Assembly: GCA_029879595.1 (NCBI GenBank)
Contig: JAOUPZ010000070.1
Span: 1-11,533 of the forward strand
Source: Deltaproteobacteria bacterium
GTDB taxonomy: Bacteria > SAR324 > JACQKK01
Reading direction: 5' to 3'
Length of the DNA: 11,533 nt
Shown in pieces: positions 5,282-11,533 of the stretch; within the stretch, counting starts at the first letter, position 1; the number at the start of each line of letters is the position of its first letter. A program made the translations under genes and the position numbers. The notes beneath the pieces are model-generated. The model saw nothing but the letters and a program-made list of their open reading frames with translations, had not been told where the DNA came from and did not search any database.

Positions 5282-6787
5282 TTGAAGGAAACCCTGAACG
5301 CCCTGGCGGGCGCAAAAGTGCTGGTGGTGGGCGATCTGATGCTGGACCGCTACCATTGGGGGCAGACCCGGCGGATTTCCCCGGAGGCCCCCGTGCCCGT
5401 GGTGAAGATCCGCCGTGAGGAAACCCGGCTGGGAGGAGCGGCCAACGTGGCCAACAACCTGGCAGCGCTGGGCTGCAAGGCCGCCCTGTGCGGGCTGGTG
5501 GGTGCTGATGCCGCCGCCGGCGAGATCAAAACCGCGCTGGAGCGGATGGGTCTGGACGCCTCGGGGCTGGTGGCCGACCCGACCCGCCCCACCAGCGTCA
5601 AGGTGCGCGTGATGGCGCAGAACCAGCAACTGCTGCGGCTGGACTGGGAAGAGGACCGGCCCGCCAGTTCCCAGGCTCGGGAAGGGCTGCTGGCCGCCCT
5701 GGAGCGCCTGCTGCCGGAATACGACGGAGTGATTGTCTCCGATTACGGCAAGGGGGTGGTCACCCCGGAGGTGCTGGCCCGGCTGGTGGCTTCGGGCAAG
5801 CCGGTGGTGGTTGACCCCAAGGGAAGCGATTACAGCCGCTACCGGGGGGTGACCTGCCTGACCCCCAACGAGCAGGAGGCCGCCGCCGCCACGGGCATCG
5901 TGCTGGACGGTTCTCCGGTGGCCGATGCCTCGGAGAAGGAGGGCGCCACCGTGGGACGGGGGCCGGCCCTGCGGAGCGATCCGGGGCAGGAGGAGGCGGT
6001 GCTGAACGCGGCCCGCATGCTCCTGAAGGTGGTGGAAAGCAAATTCGTCTGCATTACGCGGGGACCCCGGGGAGTGCTGGGGCTGAGCGCCGGGGGCGAG
6101 GCCAGCGTTCTGCCGGCCCGGGCCCGGGAGGTGTTCGATGTGACGGGCGCCGGGGATACCTTCATCAGTGTGCTGGGGGCCCTGCTGATAGCGGGCCGTG
6201 AGTTCGGGGAGAGCCTGGAGGCCGCCAACGCCGCCGCCGGGCTGGTGGTGGGCAAGCTGGGCACGGCCACCGTCACCCCGGCGGAACTGCTGGACCTGAG
6301 CGGCGGGTCGCGCAAGGTGTATGGCCTGGACGAGATCGGGCCCCTGGCGGCCCGGCTCCGCGAGGCGGGCCGGCGCATCGTGTTCACCAACGGCTGCTTC
6401 GACCTGCTGCACGCGGGCCATATCCAGTACCTCCAGGCCAGCCGGGAGCGGGGCGATCTTCTGGTGGTGGGGCTGAACTCCGACGAGTCGGTGAAGCGGC
6501 TCAAGGGGCCCTCCCGTCCTGTGATCGGCGAGGAGGACCGGGCCCATCTGCTGGCGGCGCTGGCCTGCGTGGACTATGTGGTGATCTTCGAGGAGGACAC
6601 CCCGCTGCGGCTGATCGGCCAGGTGCGGCCCCATGTGCTGACCAAGGGTGCCGATTATACCGTGGAGGGGGTGGTGGGCCACGAAATGGTGGGGGAGTGG
6701 GGCGGCGTGGTGGAGCTGATCGAGCTCAAGGAGAACCGTTCCACCAGCGGCCTTATCGAAAAAATCGTCACCGGCTCAGGCCGGTAG
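5282..6787 (+). CDS. hldE: Bifunctional heptose-7-phosphate kinase / heptose-1-phosphate adenylyltransferase
   Basis: HldE makes ADP-heptose for the LPS inner core in the cytoplasm. It phosphorylates D-glycero-beta-D-manno-heptose 7-phosphate, then transfers AMP to the 1-phosphate. The 501-aa product has a ribokinase-like domain first: GDLMLDRY (17-24), LGGAANVA (50-57), TPNEQEA (194-200) and TGAGDTF (288-294, D292 the catalytic base). A cytidylyltransferase-fold domain follows: FTNGCFDLLHAGH with H377-x-x-H380, then LVVGLNSD. Both active sites look intact. It is about 25 residues longer than the E. coli enzyme (477 aa), mainly through an acidic, low-complexity insertion at about 206-232 after the TPNEQE motif. 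The start is a TTG at 5282 chosen for its ribosome-binding site; TTG at 5261 would add seven residues. It lies 67 bp after mutL and probably shares its transcript. Confidence 0.95.
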   Translation: MKETLNALAGAKVLVVGDLMLDRYHWGQTRRISPEAPVPVVKIRREETRLGGAANVANNLAALGCKAALCGLVGADAAAGEIKTALERMGLDASGLVADPTRPTSVKVRVMAQNQQLLRLDWEEDRPASSQAREGLLAALERLLPEYDGVIVSDYGKGVVTPEVLARLVASGKPVVVDPKGSDYSRYRGVTCLTPNEQEAAAATGIVLDGSPVADASEKEGATVGRGPALRSDPGQEEAVLNAARMLLKVVESKFVCITRGPRGVLGLSAGGEASVLPARAREVFDVTGAGDTFISVLGALLIAGREFGESLEAANAAAGLVVGKLGTATVTPAELLDLSGGSRKVYGLDEIGPLAARLREAGRRIVFTNGCFDLLHAGHIQYLQASRERGDLLVVGLNSDESVKRLKGPSRPVIGEEDRAHLLAALACVDYVVIFEEDTPLRLIGQVRPHVLTKGADYTVEGVVGHEMVGEWGGVVELIELKENRSTSGLIEKIVTGSGR

Positions 6788-6795
6788 CACCGGCC
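6779..6795 (+). other. Hairpin across the hldE stop codon
   Basis: GGCCGGT (6779-6785), loop AGC, ACCGGCC (6789-6795): seven perfect pairs including the first base of the TAG stop. No T-run follows, so at most it is a Rho-assisted or 3'-end-stabilising structure. Confidence 0.35.
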
Positions 6796-6893
6796 GCCGG
6801 CCCGTCAAATCCCATTGCATGCGCTCTTTGCCCCCGGTAGAATTTTTCGACCAGGTTATGATGGATTAAAACCAACCGCCTCCTATAAGATGT

Positions 6894-6956
6894 ATTGTTT
6901 CAGGGGCGTGGAGATGCCCAGACAATTATTTCAGGCGCAGGGGGCCACGTCCCCTG
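6894..6956 (+). promoter_or_regulatory. Two adjacent dyads with a competing long-range pairing
   Basis: Dyad A: ATTGTTT (6894-6900) and GGGC (6904-6907) pair with GCCC (6916-6919) and AGACAAT (6920-6926). Dyad B: CAGGGG (6938-6943) pairs with CCCCTG (6951-6956). GGGGCGTGG (6903-6911) of A can instead pair with CCACGTCCCC (6945-6954) of B with one bulged T, which excludes both. This could be a leader RNA switch or repressor binding sites; the candidate promoter at 6991 lies downstream and would favour operators. Confidence 0.35.
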
Positions 6957-6990
6957 TCGGATGTGTGGGGGCGGCGCCTCCATCATAGTC

Positions 6991-7018
6991 TTGCTTTTCA
7001 GACAGAGCCGAATATAAC
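6991..7018 (+). promoter_or_regulatory. Candidate promoter for the aldolase-dehydrogenase gene
   Basis: TTGCTT (6991-6996; three of six) and TATAAC (7013-7018; five of six) with a 16-bp spacer would start transcription near 7025. GGAG at 7058-7061 precedes the ATG at 7066 by four bases. Confidence 0.35.
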
Positions 7019-7065
7019 CCGGCGGAGCCGATATTCCCCTCAACCTTTTAATAAACCGGAGCAAC

Positions 7066-9198
7066 ATGGAGAGTCGTTGGCAGGACAGCCAGGCAGATGA
7101 GTATGTGAAGAAATACGCACAGCAGGGAGTGCCGGAGGAGCTGGCCCTGCGGGTGTACACCTCGCGCCTGATCGGCGCTGACGATTCGCTGGTGCTGCAC
7201 GGCGGGGGCAATACCTCGGTCAAGGGCCGGGCCCGGGACCCCCTGGGAGCCGAGGTGGATGTGCTGTACGTCAAGGGTTCCGGCTGGGACCTGGCCACCA
7301 TCGAGCCCCAGGGCTTTCCGGCGGTGCGGCTGGAGCCCCTCCTGGGGCTGCGGCAGGTGGCCGGGATGAGCGACGAGGAGATGGTGAACGTCCTGCGCAC
7401 CAACCTGCTGGACGCCTCCGCGCCCAACCCCTCGGTGGAGGCGCTGCTGCACGCTTTTCTGCCCCACCGCTTTGTGGACCACACCCACGCCGACGCCATC
7501 CTGGCCCTGGTGGATCAGCCGGACCCGGAGGCCCGCTGCCGGGAGGCCTTCGGTGACAGGCTGGCCGTACTGGAGTTCGTGTTTCCCGGCTTTCCCCTGG
7601 CGGGACGGACCATGGAAGCCTTCGAGCGCAACCCGGAGGTGGAGGGCATAGTGCTGCTCAAGCACGGGCTGTTCACCTTTGGTGATACCGCCCGGGAAAG
7701 CTACGAGCGGATGATCCGCCATGTGGCCCGGGCCGCGGAGGCCCTGCAGGCCGGCGGGCGGGATACCTCGCCGAAAAAGGTGTTCGCCCGGGCCAGTGGG
7801 CCAGCCCTGCACGAGCCCGGCCCGGACGAGCTGGCCTGCGTGGCCCAGGTGCTGCGGGGGGCGCTGGCCACCAGGAATAATAACGCGGCCGGCGGCTGGA
7901 ACAGGATGGTGCTGCACCACAGGACCAGCGAGGCCATCCGGGGCTTTGTGGATGGCGGGCAGCTGGCCGATTACTCCCGGCGGGGCGTGGTCACTCCGGA
8001 TCACATCATCCGCACCAAGAACCTGCCCCTGCTTTTGCCGCCGCTGCCGGACAGCCTGGACGGGCCCGCCCTGGAGAAGTTCGCCGCCGGGGTCCGTGAG
8101 GGGGTGGCCGGGTATGCGCGGGACTATGAGAGCTACTTCCAGGCCGGGGTGAAGCACAGCCAGGCCAAGGGTTCCCGGGTGGAATACCGGATGCTGGACC
8201 CCCTGCCCCGGGTGCTGCTGCTGCCCGGAGCGGGGGTGTTCACGGCCGCCCGGGACGAAAAGAGCGCCCGCATCGCCGGGGACCTCTACGAGCACACCGT
8301 GTCCATCATCGCCGGGGCCGAGGCCCTGGGGAAGTACACTCCCCTGGAACCGGTGGAGCTGTTCGAGATGGAATACTGGTCGCTGGAGCAGGCCAAGCTG
8401 GGCAAGTCCTCGCCCCCGCCCCTGGCGGGGCATGTGGTGCTGGTCACCGGGGCGGCTTCGGGCATCGGCAAGGCCACGGCCCGGGCCTTTGCGGCCCGGG
8501 GGGCGCATCTGGCGCTGCTGGACATGAACGGGGAACTGCTGGAGCAGACCGCGGCGGAGTTGCGCGCCGCCAAGGGACTGAACAACTCCGTGCTGGCCCT
8601 GGCCTGCGATGTCACCAGCCGGGCGGATGTGGCCCGGGCCTTCCGGGATGTGTCCTTGCGCTTCGGGGGGGTGGATATCGTGGTTTCCAACGCCGGGCGG
8701 GTCTGGCAGGGCACCATGGCCGATGTGGACGAGGCGGCCCTGCGGGAAAGCTTCGAGTTGAATTTCTTCGCCCATCAGCATCTGGCGGCCGAGGCCGTGC
8801 GGGTGTTCCGGCGGCAGGGCACCGGGGGGCAGCTGCTGTTCAACGCCTCCAAGTCGGCCTTCAACCCGGGGCCGGACATGGGGCCCTACACCCTGGCCAA
8901 GGCCGCCGTGGTGGCCCTGATGAAGCAATACGCCGTGGAGCAGGGGGGCGCGGGGGTGCGCAGCAACGCCATCAACGCCGACCGTATTCCCACCGCGCTG
9001 TTTGGCGAGGGGGTGCTGGAGCAGCGCGCCGCCAAGCGTGGCGTGAGCGTGGAGGAGTACCTGTCGGGCAATCTGCTGGGGCGCATGGTCCGCGCCGAGG
9101 ATGTGGCCGAGGCCTTTGTGATGCTGGCCCTCTCCGAGCGCACCACGGGCACGGTGCTGCCCGTGGATGGCGGGAACATCGCCGCCGCGCCGCGCTGA
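7066..9198 (+). CDS. Bifunctional class II aldolase / short-chain dehydrogenase (rhamnulose-1-phosphate aldolase type)
   Basis: The 710-aa fusion starts with a class II (zinc) aldolase/adducin domain: HGGGNTSVKG (45-54, phosphate-binding loop), HTHAD (H139, H141) and KHGLF (H200), the three zinc-ligand histidines. From about 450 comes a short-chain dehydrogenase with TGAASGIG (461-468, Rossmann loop), VSNAG and the catalytic YTLAK (Y608, K612). Known: fusions of this length and order act in L-rhamnose catabolism in bacteria lacking RhaD (RhaEW/YuxG type). They cleave L-rhamnulose 1-phosphate to dihydroxyacetone phosphate and L-lactaldehyde, and the second domain oxidises the aldehyde with NAD. 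Both active sites look complete. No rhamnose isomerase, kinase, transporter or regulator is in the window, so another 6-deoxyketose phosphate or 5-deoxypentose salvage product could be the substrate. The stop codon lies in the first unit of a 14-bp tandem repeat. Confidence 0.9.
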   Translation: MESRWQDSQADEYVKKYAQQGVPEELALRVYTSRLIGADDSLVLHGGGNTSVKGRARDPLGAEVDVLYVKGSGWDLATIEPQGFPAVRLEPLLGLRQVAGMSDEEMVNVLRTNLLDASAPNPSVEALLHAFLPHRFVDHTHADAILALVDQPDPEARCREAFGDRLAVLEFVFPGFPLAGRTMEAFERNPEVEGIVLLKHGLFTFGDTARESYERMIRHVARAAEALQAGGRDTSPKKVFARASGPALHEPGPDELACVAQVLRGALATRNNNAAGGWNRMVLHHRTSEAIRGFVDGGQLADYSRRGVVTPDHIIRTKNLPLLLPPLPDSLDGPALEKFAAGVREGVAGYARDYESYFQAGVKHSQAKGSRVEYRMLDPLPRVLLLPGAGVFTAARDEKSARIAGDLYEHTVSIIAGAEALGKYTPLEPVELFEMEYWSLEQAKLGKSSPPPLAGHVVLVTGAASGIGKATARAFAARGAHLALLDMNGELLEQTAAELRAAKGLNNSVLALACDVTSRADVARAFRDVSLRFGGVDIVVSNAGRVWQGTMADVDEAALRESFELNFFAHQHLAAEAVRVFRRQGTGGQLLFNASKSAFNPGPDMGPYTLAKAAVVALMKQYAVEQGGAGVRSNAINADRIPTALFGEGVLEQRAAKRGVSVEEYLSGNLLGRMVRAEDVAEAFVMLALSERTTGTVLPVDGGNIAAAPR

Positions 9199-9292
9199 TA
9201 CTGCATGGCTGATACTGCATGGCTGATACTGCATGGCTGATACTGCATGGCTGATACTGCATGGCTGATACTGCATGGCTGATACTGCATGG
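9195..9292. repeat. Seven perfect 14-bp tandem repeats on the aldolase stop codon
   Basis: CTGATACTGCATGG is repeated seven times without a mismatch. The aldolase stop codon TGA (9196-9198) is the second to fourth base of the first unit. Perfect identity suggests recent expansion. There are no spacers, so it is not CRISPR. Confidence 0.97.
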
Positions 9293-9502
9293 CAGGGAAG
9301 GCTTAAGCTCCGGTATTGAAAGGGGATTCCGGGGAATGTCCCAGCGGTTTATTGCCGCGAATGGCATACCATCTGCATGCAGGTCCAATGCCCTGTAATT
9401 GGCAGGATTTTCGCCGTCTTTCAGGAGACCATGGATGGTTTCACGGCCGCCGGGCAAAAGCGGCTGGACGGCAGGAAACTCCTATCCCGCGTTGATTAAG
9501 TT
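9293..9502. other. Non-coding stretch between convergent genes
   Basis: No gene is supported here. It holds the 10-bp palindrome CTGCATGCAG near 9371-9380 and a short imperfect dyad (GGGATTCC at 9323-9330 with GGAATGTCCC at 9333-9342). A reading frame on the minus strand (start 9457) runs through the repeat array into the aldolase gene and looks spurious. Confidence 0.5.
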
Positions 9503-9544
9503 AAAACCCTTCCGGACCAGCGATGGTCCGGAAGGGTTTTTTTT
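9503..9544 (+). terminator. Strong intrinsic terminator, 17-bp perfect stem, GCGA loop
   Basis: The left arm 9503-9519 and right arm 9524-9540 pair perfectly over 17 positions (AAAACCCTTCCGGACCA and its complement). They enclose GCGA, a GNRA tetraloop, and run into T8 (9537-9544). Orientation favours ending the plus-strand aldolase transcript about 300 nt past its stop. The A-run on the left arm gives a weaker U-run for the opposite lipoprotein transcript, so it may act both ways. Confidence 0.93.
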
Positions 9545-9552
9545 GCGGGCGA

Positions 9553-9590
9553 TTACTGGAGTGCAATTACTGGATTGCGGTTACTGGATG
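9553..9590. repeat. 14-bp tandem repeat on the lipoprotein stop codon, 2.7 copies
   Basis: Units TTACTGGAGTGCAA (9553-9566), TTACTGGATTGCGG (9567-9580) and a partial TTACTGGATG (9581-9590). The TTA of the last copy is the stop codon (TAA) of the minus-strand lipoprotein gene, so on that strand the stop-containing segment is repeated beyond the gene end. Confidence 0.85.
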
Positions 9591-10639
9591 AAGCTGGGCA
9601 GGTTGTGCAAGGTGTCCGGGTAAACCCCATCAAAACTCACCCCGGCATTTTCATCTCCCATATAGAGAATGGCCGGGCCGCCATCATGCACGAAGCCCAG
9701 CGTATATATATCTCCCATCCAGGCTCCACCCACATAAATACCCAGGACCATGGTGGAGGCTGTCACCGAGTCGGCCAGACCGGGTGGTGGAGGCGTTATT
9801 GCACCGGTTCCATCCGACCAGCCTCTGGGCATGGCCACCTGTCCGGTTTTCGACCAGCTGACGTTATAGATGGCATATACGCCGGTCTTGGTTACGCAGC
9901 CTGAATCGGAAAACTCAGTTTCCACCCGAGCTCCCATTACGCTGCCAAAGGTGGTTTCGGCCACCACATACACAGCATCCCTGGGATAGCAGGCTGAGGC
10001 CCACTGTGTGCCGGTGATTGGGAAAAAACCCTTGGTGGAGTTAAACTCTGTGACAAACTGATCTGTTGAGGCCATTATATTGAGCGCTGTCGGCAGGGCC
10101 CCTTCCGGCGCGGTGCTTCTGTCGCCGAAAAATATTTTCGCCGGAGCGGTGCGGTCATCCACGAATGCTATGGTCTGGTCCGAGCTTCCGTCCGGGAAGA
10201 CAAACTTGATGATGGAGGCGGTTACCGTGGCTCCCAGGCCCAGGGGGTCGCCGCCCCCCGCCCAGCCCACGTCCACGGTGCCGGTCAGTCCCACCTTCTG
10301 AGCATTCCCATGATGAACGGGGCCCTTGGTTGCATCGGGTGAATACAGATTGGAGCAGGTCATGTTGACATAATTGAACTCCAGGAAGCTGGCCGAGTCG
10401 TCCGGACGTACTTTCAGGCCCTGAAGCTGATATTCACCCGGTGCGCCGGGATGCTCATAACAGGGGGTTTCCCAGTATTTGCCCCGGATATCGAACTCGC
10501 CCAGTGCCGAGCTTACCAGGGGCGGCAGCAGCGGTTCTGAACTGGCGTCCTTTTTTTCGGCCTCTCCGCCACAGGCGTATAAGAAAGCCACGCTCAACAG
10601 GGCCGCCAACACCAGTGCGAATTTATATAATACGTTCAT
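9581..10639 (-). CDS. Lipoprotein with two related domains, function unknown
   Basis: The 352-aa product has a lipoprotein signal peptide: K6, a hydrophobic core 7-20, and lipobox LYAC with C23 as the acylated cysteine. GG follows, then an acidic/serine linker to about 45. The mature part seems to be an internal duplication. Module A (about 49-173) has W56-x3-C60-Y, C95, VTAS (139-142) and AFVDDRTAPAKIFFGD (158-173). Module B (about 208-329) has W213-x3-C217-Y, C248, VTAS (292-295) and GFVHDGGPAILYMGD (315-329). Each module keeps one cysteine pair, likely disulfide-bonded. No Asp follows C23, so outer-membrane sorting is expected. A Pro4 stretch lies at 283-286. No known family is recognised. 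AAGGAGG (10648-10654) sits eight bases before the ATG. AT/GC balance is more even than in the mutL-hldE block. Confidence 0.85.
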   Translation of the reverse strand: MNVLYKFALVLAALLSVAFLYACGGEAEKKDASSEPLLPPLVSSALGEFDIRGKYWETPCYEHPGAPGEYQLQGLKVRPDDSASFLEFNYVNMTCSNLYSPDATKGPVHHGNAQKVGLTGTVDVGWAGGGDPLGLGATVTASIIKFVFPDGSSDQTIAFVDDRTAPAKIFFGDRSTAPEGALPTALNIMASTDQFVTEFNSTKGFFPITGTQWASACYPRDAVYVVAETTFGSVMGARVETEFSDSGCVTKTGVYAIYNVSWSKTGQVAMPRGWSDGTGAITPPPPGLADSVTASTMVLGIYVGGAWMGDIYTLGFVHDGGPAILYMGDENAGVSFDGVYPDTLHNLPSFIQ

Positions 10640-10647
10640 TTTGTGTT

Positions 10648-10654
10648 CCTCCTT
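10648..10654 (-). promoter_or_regulatory. Ribosome-binding site of the lipoprotein gene
   Basis: AAGGAGG on the minus strand lies eight bases from ATG 10639. It is the best-matched site in the window and fixes the start. Confidence 0.8.
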
Positions 10655-10797
10655 TCAGGAGATCCGGGCATTCGGAATCCAGTGCCGGAACAGCCGGATA
10701 TTAGAAAAAAAATGAAAGGTGTTCTTCCGGGTCAGGGCTGATAATCCCTGGCAGTCCGGATCCCATTCCGGCCCCATTCCAGCGGACACCTTCCTGT

Positions 10798-11235
10798 TCA
10801 ACCACCCTTTCCCAGGGTTTTCTTGAGGTAGTCAACTATCTCCTGCAAGGGTGTTCCTGGGCCGAACAACTCTCCTACGCCCCGCTTTTTCAACTCCTCC
10901 ACATCAGCGTCGGGAATGATTCCCCCTCCCACGAGCAGCACATCGTCCACGCCGCTCTCCTTCATCTGATTCAGGACCTCGGTGAACTGGGTCATGTGCG
11001 AGCCGGAAAGAACGCTTAGCCCGATGGCGTCCACATCCTCCTGCAGGGCGGCCTGCACGATGCTCTCCGGGGTCTGGCGCAAGCCTGTGTAAATAACCTC
11101 GAACCCGGCGTCCCGCAGAGCCGCGGCGATGACGTGGATGCCCCGGTCATGCCCGTCCAGGCCTGGTTTGGCCAGCAGTATCCGCCAGGGCCGTTGCGTT
11201 GTGGGCCTGTCTTTTTGAACGGGCAGTGCGTTCAT
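10798..11235 (-). CDS. B12-binding subunit of a methylmalonyl-CoA-mutase-type enzyme
   Basis: The 145-aa product is a stand-alone cobalamin-binding domain. It shows KPGLDGHDRG (23-32), with D27-x-H29-x-x-G32 in which H29 is the lower axial ligand to cobalt. LSVLSGSHM (73-81) and VGGGIIP (102-108) line the nucleotide tail pocket, and FGPGTP (124-129) is the usual C-terminal motif. Known: in many archaea and in anaerobic or deltaproteobacterial lineages, adenosylcobalamin-dependent acyl-CoA mutases are split into a large catalytic subunit and this small subunit. They interconvert methylmalonyl-CoA and succinyl-CoA, or related acyl-CoAs. The catalytic subunit is not in the window; it may lie to the right, upstream on the same strand. 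The start at 11235 is preferred because an AAGG precedes it and the predicted promoter begins transcription near 11300, past the in-frame ATG at 11316. Confidence 0.92.
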   Translation of the reverse strand: MNALPVQKDRPTTQRPWRILLAKPGLDGHDRGIHVIAAALRDAGFEVIYTGLRQTPESIVQAALQEDVDAIGLSVLSGSHMTQFTEVLNQMKESGVDDVLLVGGGIIPDADVEELKKRGVGELFGPGTPLQEIVDYLKKTLGKGG

Positions 11236-11285
11236 TGTATGTGCCTTGTCGCCAAATATTTTTCGGGTATATGAAGTGCTTTCAT
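11232..11285 (-). CDS. Possible 17-codon leader peptide before the B12 subunit
   Basis: ATG at 11285 follows GGAGG (11288-11292) with only two bases between. It reads MKALHIPEKYLATRHIQ and stops with TGA (11234-11232) that overlaps the next ATG (11235) as ATGA. It lies about 15 nt after the predicted transcription start. Translational coupling to the B12 subunit is plausible, but the SD spacing is too short to be sure. Confidence 0.3.
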   Translation of the reverse strand: MKALHIPEKYLATRHIQ

Positions 11286-11306
11286 GCCCTCCGTTTTCTG
11301 ATATGA

Positions 11307-11335
11307 ATTCTATCATGAAAACATAAAGGTGTCAT
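11307..11335 (-). promoter_or_regulatory. Predicted sigma70-type promoter of the B12-subunit gene
   Basis: On the minus strand ATGACA (11335-11330) and TAGAAT (11312-11307) each match the consensus at five of six bases, with a 17-bp spacer. Transcription would begin near 11300, giving a leader of about 65 nt. Confidence 0.55.
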
Positions 11336-11343
11336 GTACTTAT

Positions 11344-11361
11344 CCGGTTTTACCCAACCGG
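11344..11361. promoter_or_regulatory. Inverted repeat upstream of the B12-subunit promoter
   Basis: CCGGTT (11344-11349), six-base spacer, AACCGG (11356-11361), just upstream of the -35. It could be an activator or repressor site, or a short hairpin. Confidence 0.35.
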
Positions 11362-11443
11362 TGTTTGACGCCTTCCGGGAACAGTGTTTAATATTAGCGG
11401 GCGGAAGGCGCCGCGTCCCGCCCCGGCCCCCACAGGGCCTGCC

Positions 11444-11460
11444 GCCGGCAGACTGCCGGC
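11444..11460. other. Perfect inverted repeat near the right edge
   Basis: GCCGGCA (11444-11450), loop GAC, TGCCGGC (11454-11460). No T-run follows on either strand. It may be part of the 3' end of a transcript entering from the right. Confidence 0.35.
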
Positions 11461-11477
11461 GATTTCGGACAGGAAAA

Positions 11478-11529
11478 CACAGTCTGATAACACTGTCTGA
11501 TAACACAGTCTGATAACACAGTCTGGTTA
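11478..11529. repeat. 13-bp tandem repeat at the right edge, four copies
   Basis: CACAGTCTGATAA at 11478-11490 and 11504-11516. CACTGTCTGATAA, with one change, lies at 11491-11503, and a diverged fourth copy CACAGTCTGGTTA at 11517-11529. The array abuts the window end and may continue. Confidence 0.88.
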
Positions 11530-11533
11530 TATG

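Noticed and set aside
5198..6682. A 494-codon minus-strand frame opposite hldE
   Set aside because: Antisense shadow of a high-GC gene; composition is low-complexity and no motif is seen.
7048..9276. A 742-codon open frame on the minus strand opposite the aldolase-dehydrogenase
   Set aside because: It is antisense to a gene with complete catalytic motifs, is rich in His/Gly/Pro/Gln as expected from GC-biased antisense frames, and has no domain. Its N-terminus is only the translated 14-bp repeat.
9195..9292. CRISPR array
   Set aside because: The 14-bp units are directly adjacent with no spacers, and no cas genes are present.
8972..9457. Minus-strand frame starting in the 9293-9500 gap and running through the 14-bp repeats
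   Set aside because: It continues antisense into the aldolase gene, has no clear ribosome-binding site, and most of its length is repeat translation.
9399..9623. Plus-strand 74-codon frame
   Set aside because: It runs through the intrinsic terminator hairpin at 9503-9544 and into the 3' end of the opposite lipoprotein gene.

Overview
The window comes from a GC-rich Gram-negative bacterium. Heptose activation for LPS (hldE), a predicted outer-membrane barrel and a lipoprotein show the outer membrane. MutL carries an endonuclease motif, so mismatch repair is of the MutH-independent type. There is also a stand-alone B12-binding subunit of a methylmalonyl-CoA-mutase-type enzyme. This mix fits a deltaproteobacterium-like (Desulfobacterota/Desulfuromonadota) lineage, but that placement is an inference from gene content.

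Layout, left to right. Positions 1-105 hold the 3' half of what looks like a cobalamin riboswitch, followed by a terminator-like hairpin and T-run. A good sigma70-type promoter (104-131) and a leader of about 300 nt precede a predicted outer-membrane beta-barrel gene (477-1481). Next is a four-helix membrane protein resembling a heme-copper-oxidase subunit I fragment (1696-2145). It converges on an unknown exported or membrane-anchored protein on the minus strand (2170-2838). A divergent intergenic region full of short tandem repeats and a G9 tract separates that gene from mutL (3184-5214). hldE (5282-6787) follows mutL at 67 bp and is probably cotranscribed. After a 278-bp gap with several dyads comes a two-domain class II aldolase/short-chain dehydrogenase (7066-9198). 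It converges on a duplicated-domain lipoprotein (9581-10639, minus), with a strong hairpin terminator between them. The window closes with the B12-binding subunit (10798-11235, minus), its promoter, and a 13-bp tandem repeat at the right edge.

The genes do not form one pathway: they cover DNA repair, LPS precursor synthesis, deoxysugar catabolism, envelope proteins and a corrinoid enzyme. What unifies the window is its abundance of perfect or near-perfect 12-15 bp tandem repeats. There are seven arrays: two are in-frame inside genes, two sit exactly on stop codons, and two lie between divergent genes next to mutL. The other recurrent theme is cobalamin, with a riboswitch at one end and a B12-dependent enzyme subunit at the other. 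No complete new defence or mobile system is visible. The best leads are the riboswitch-led barrel gene, the stop-codon-anchored repeats and the repeat arrays in and around mutL.
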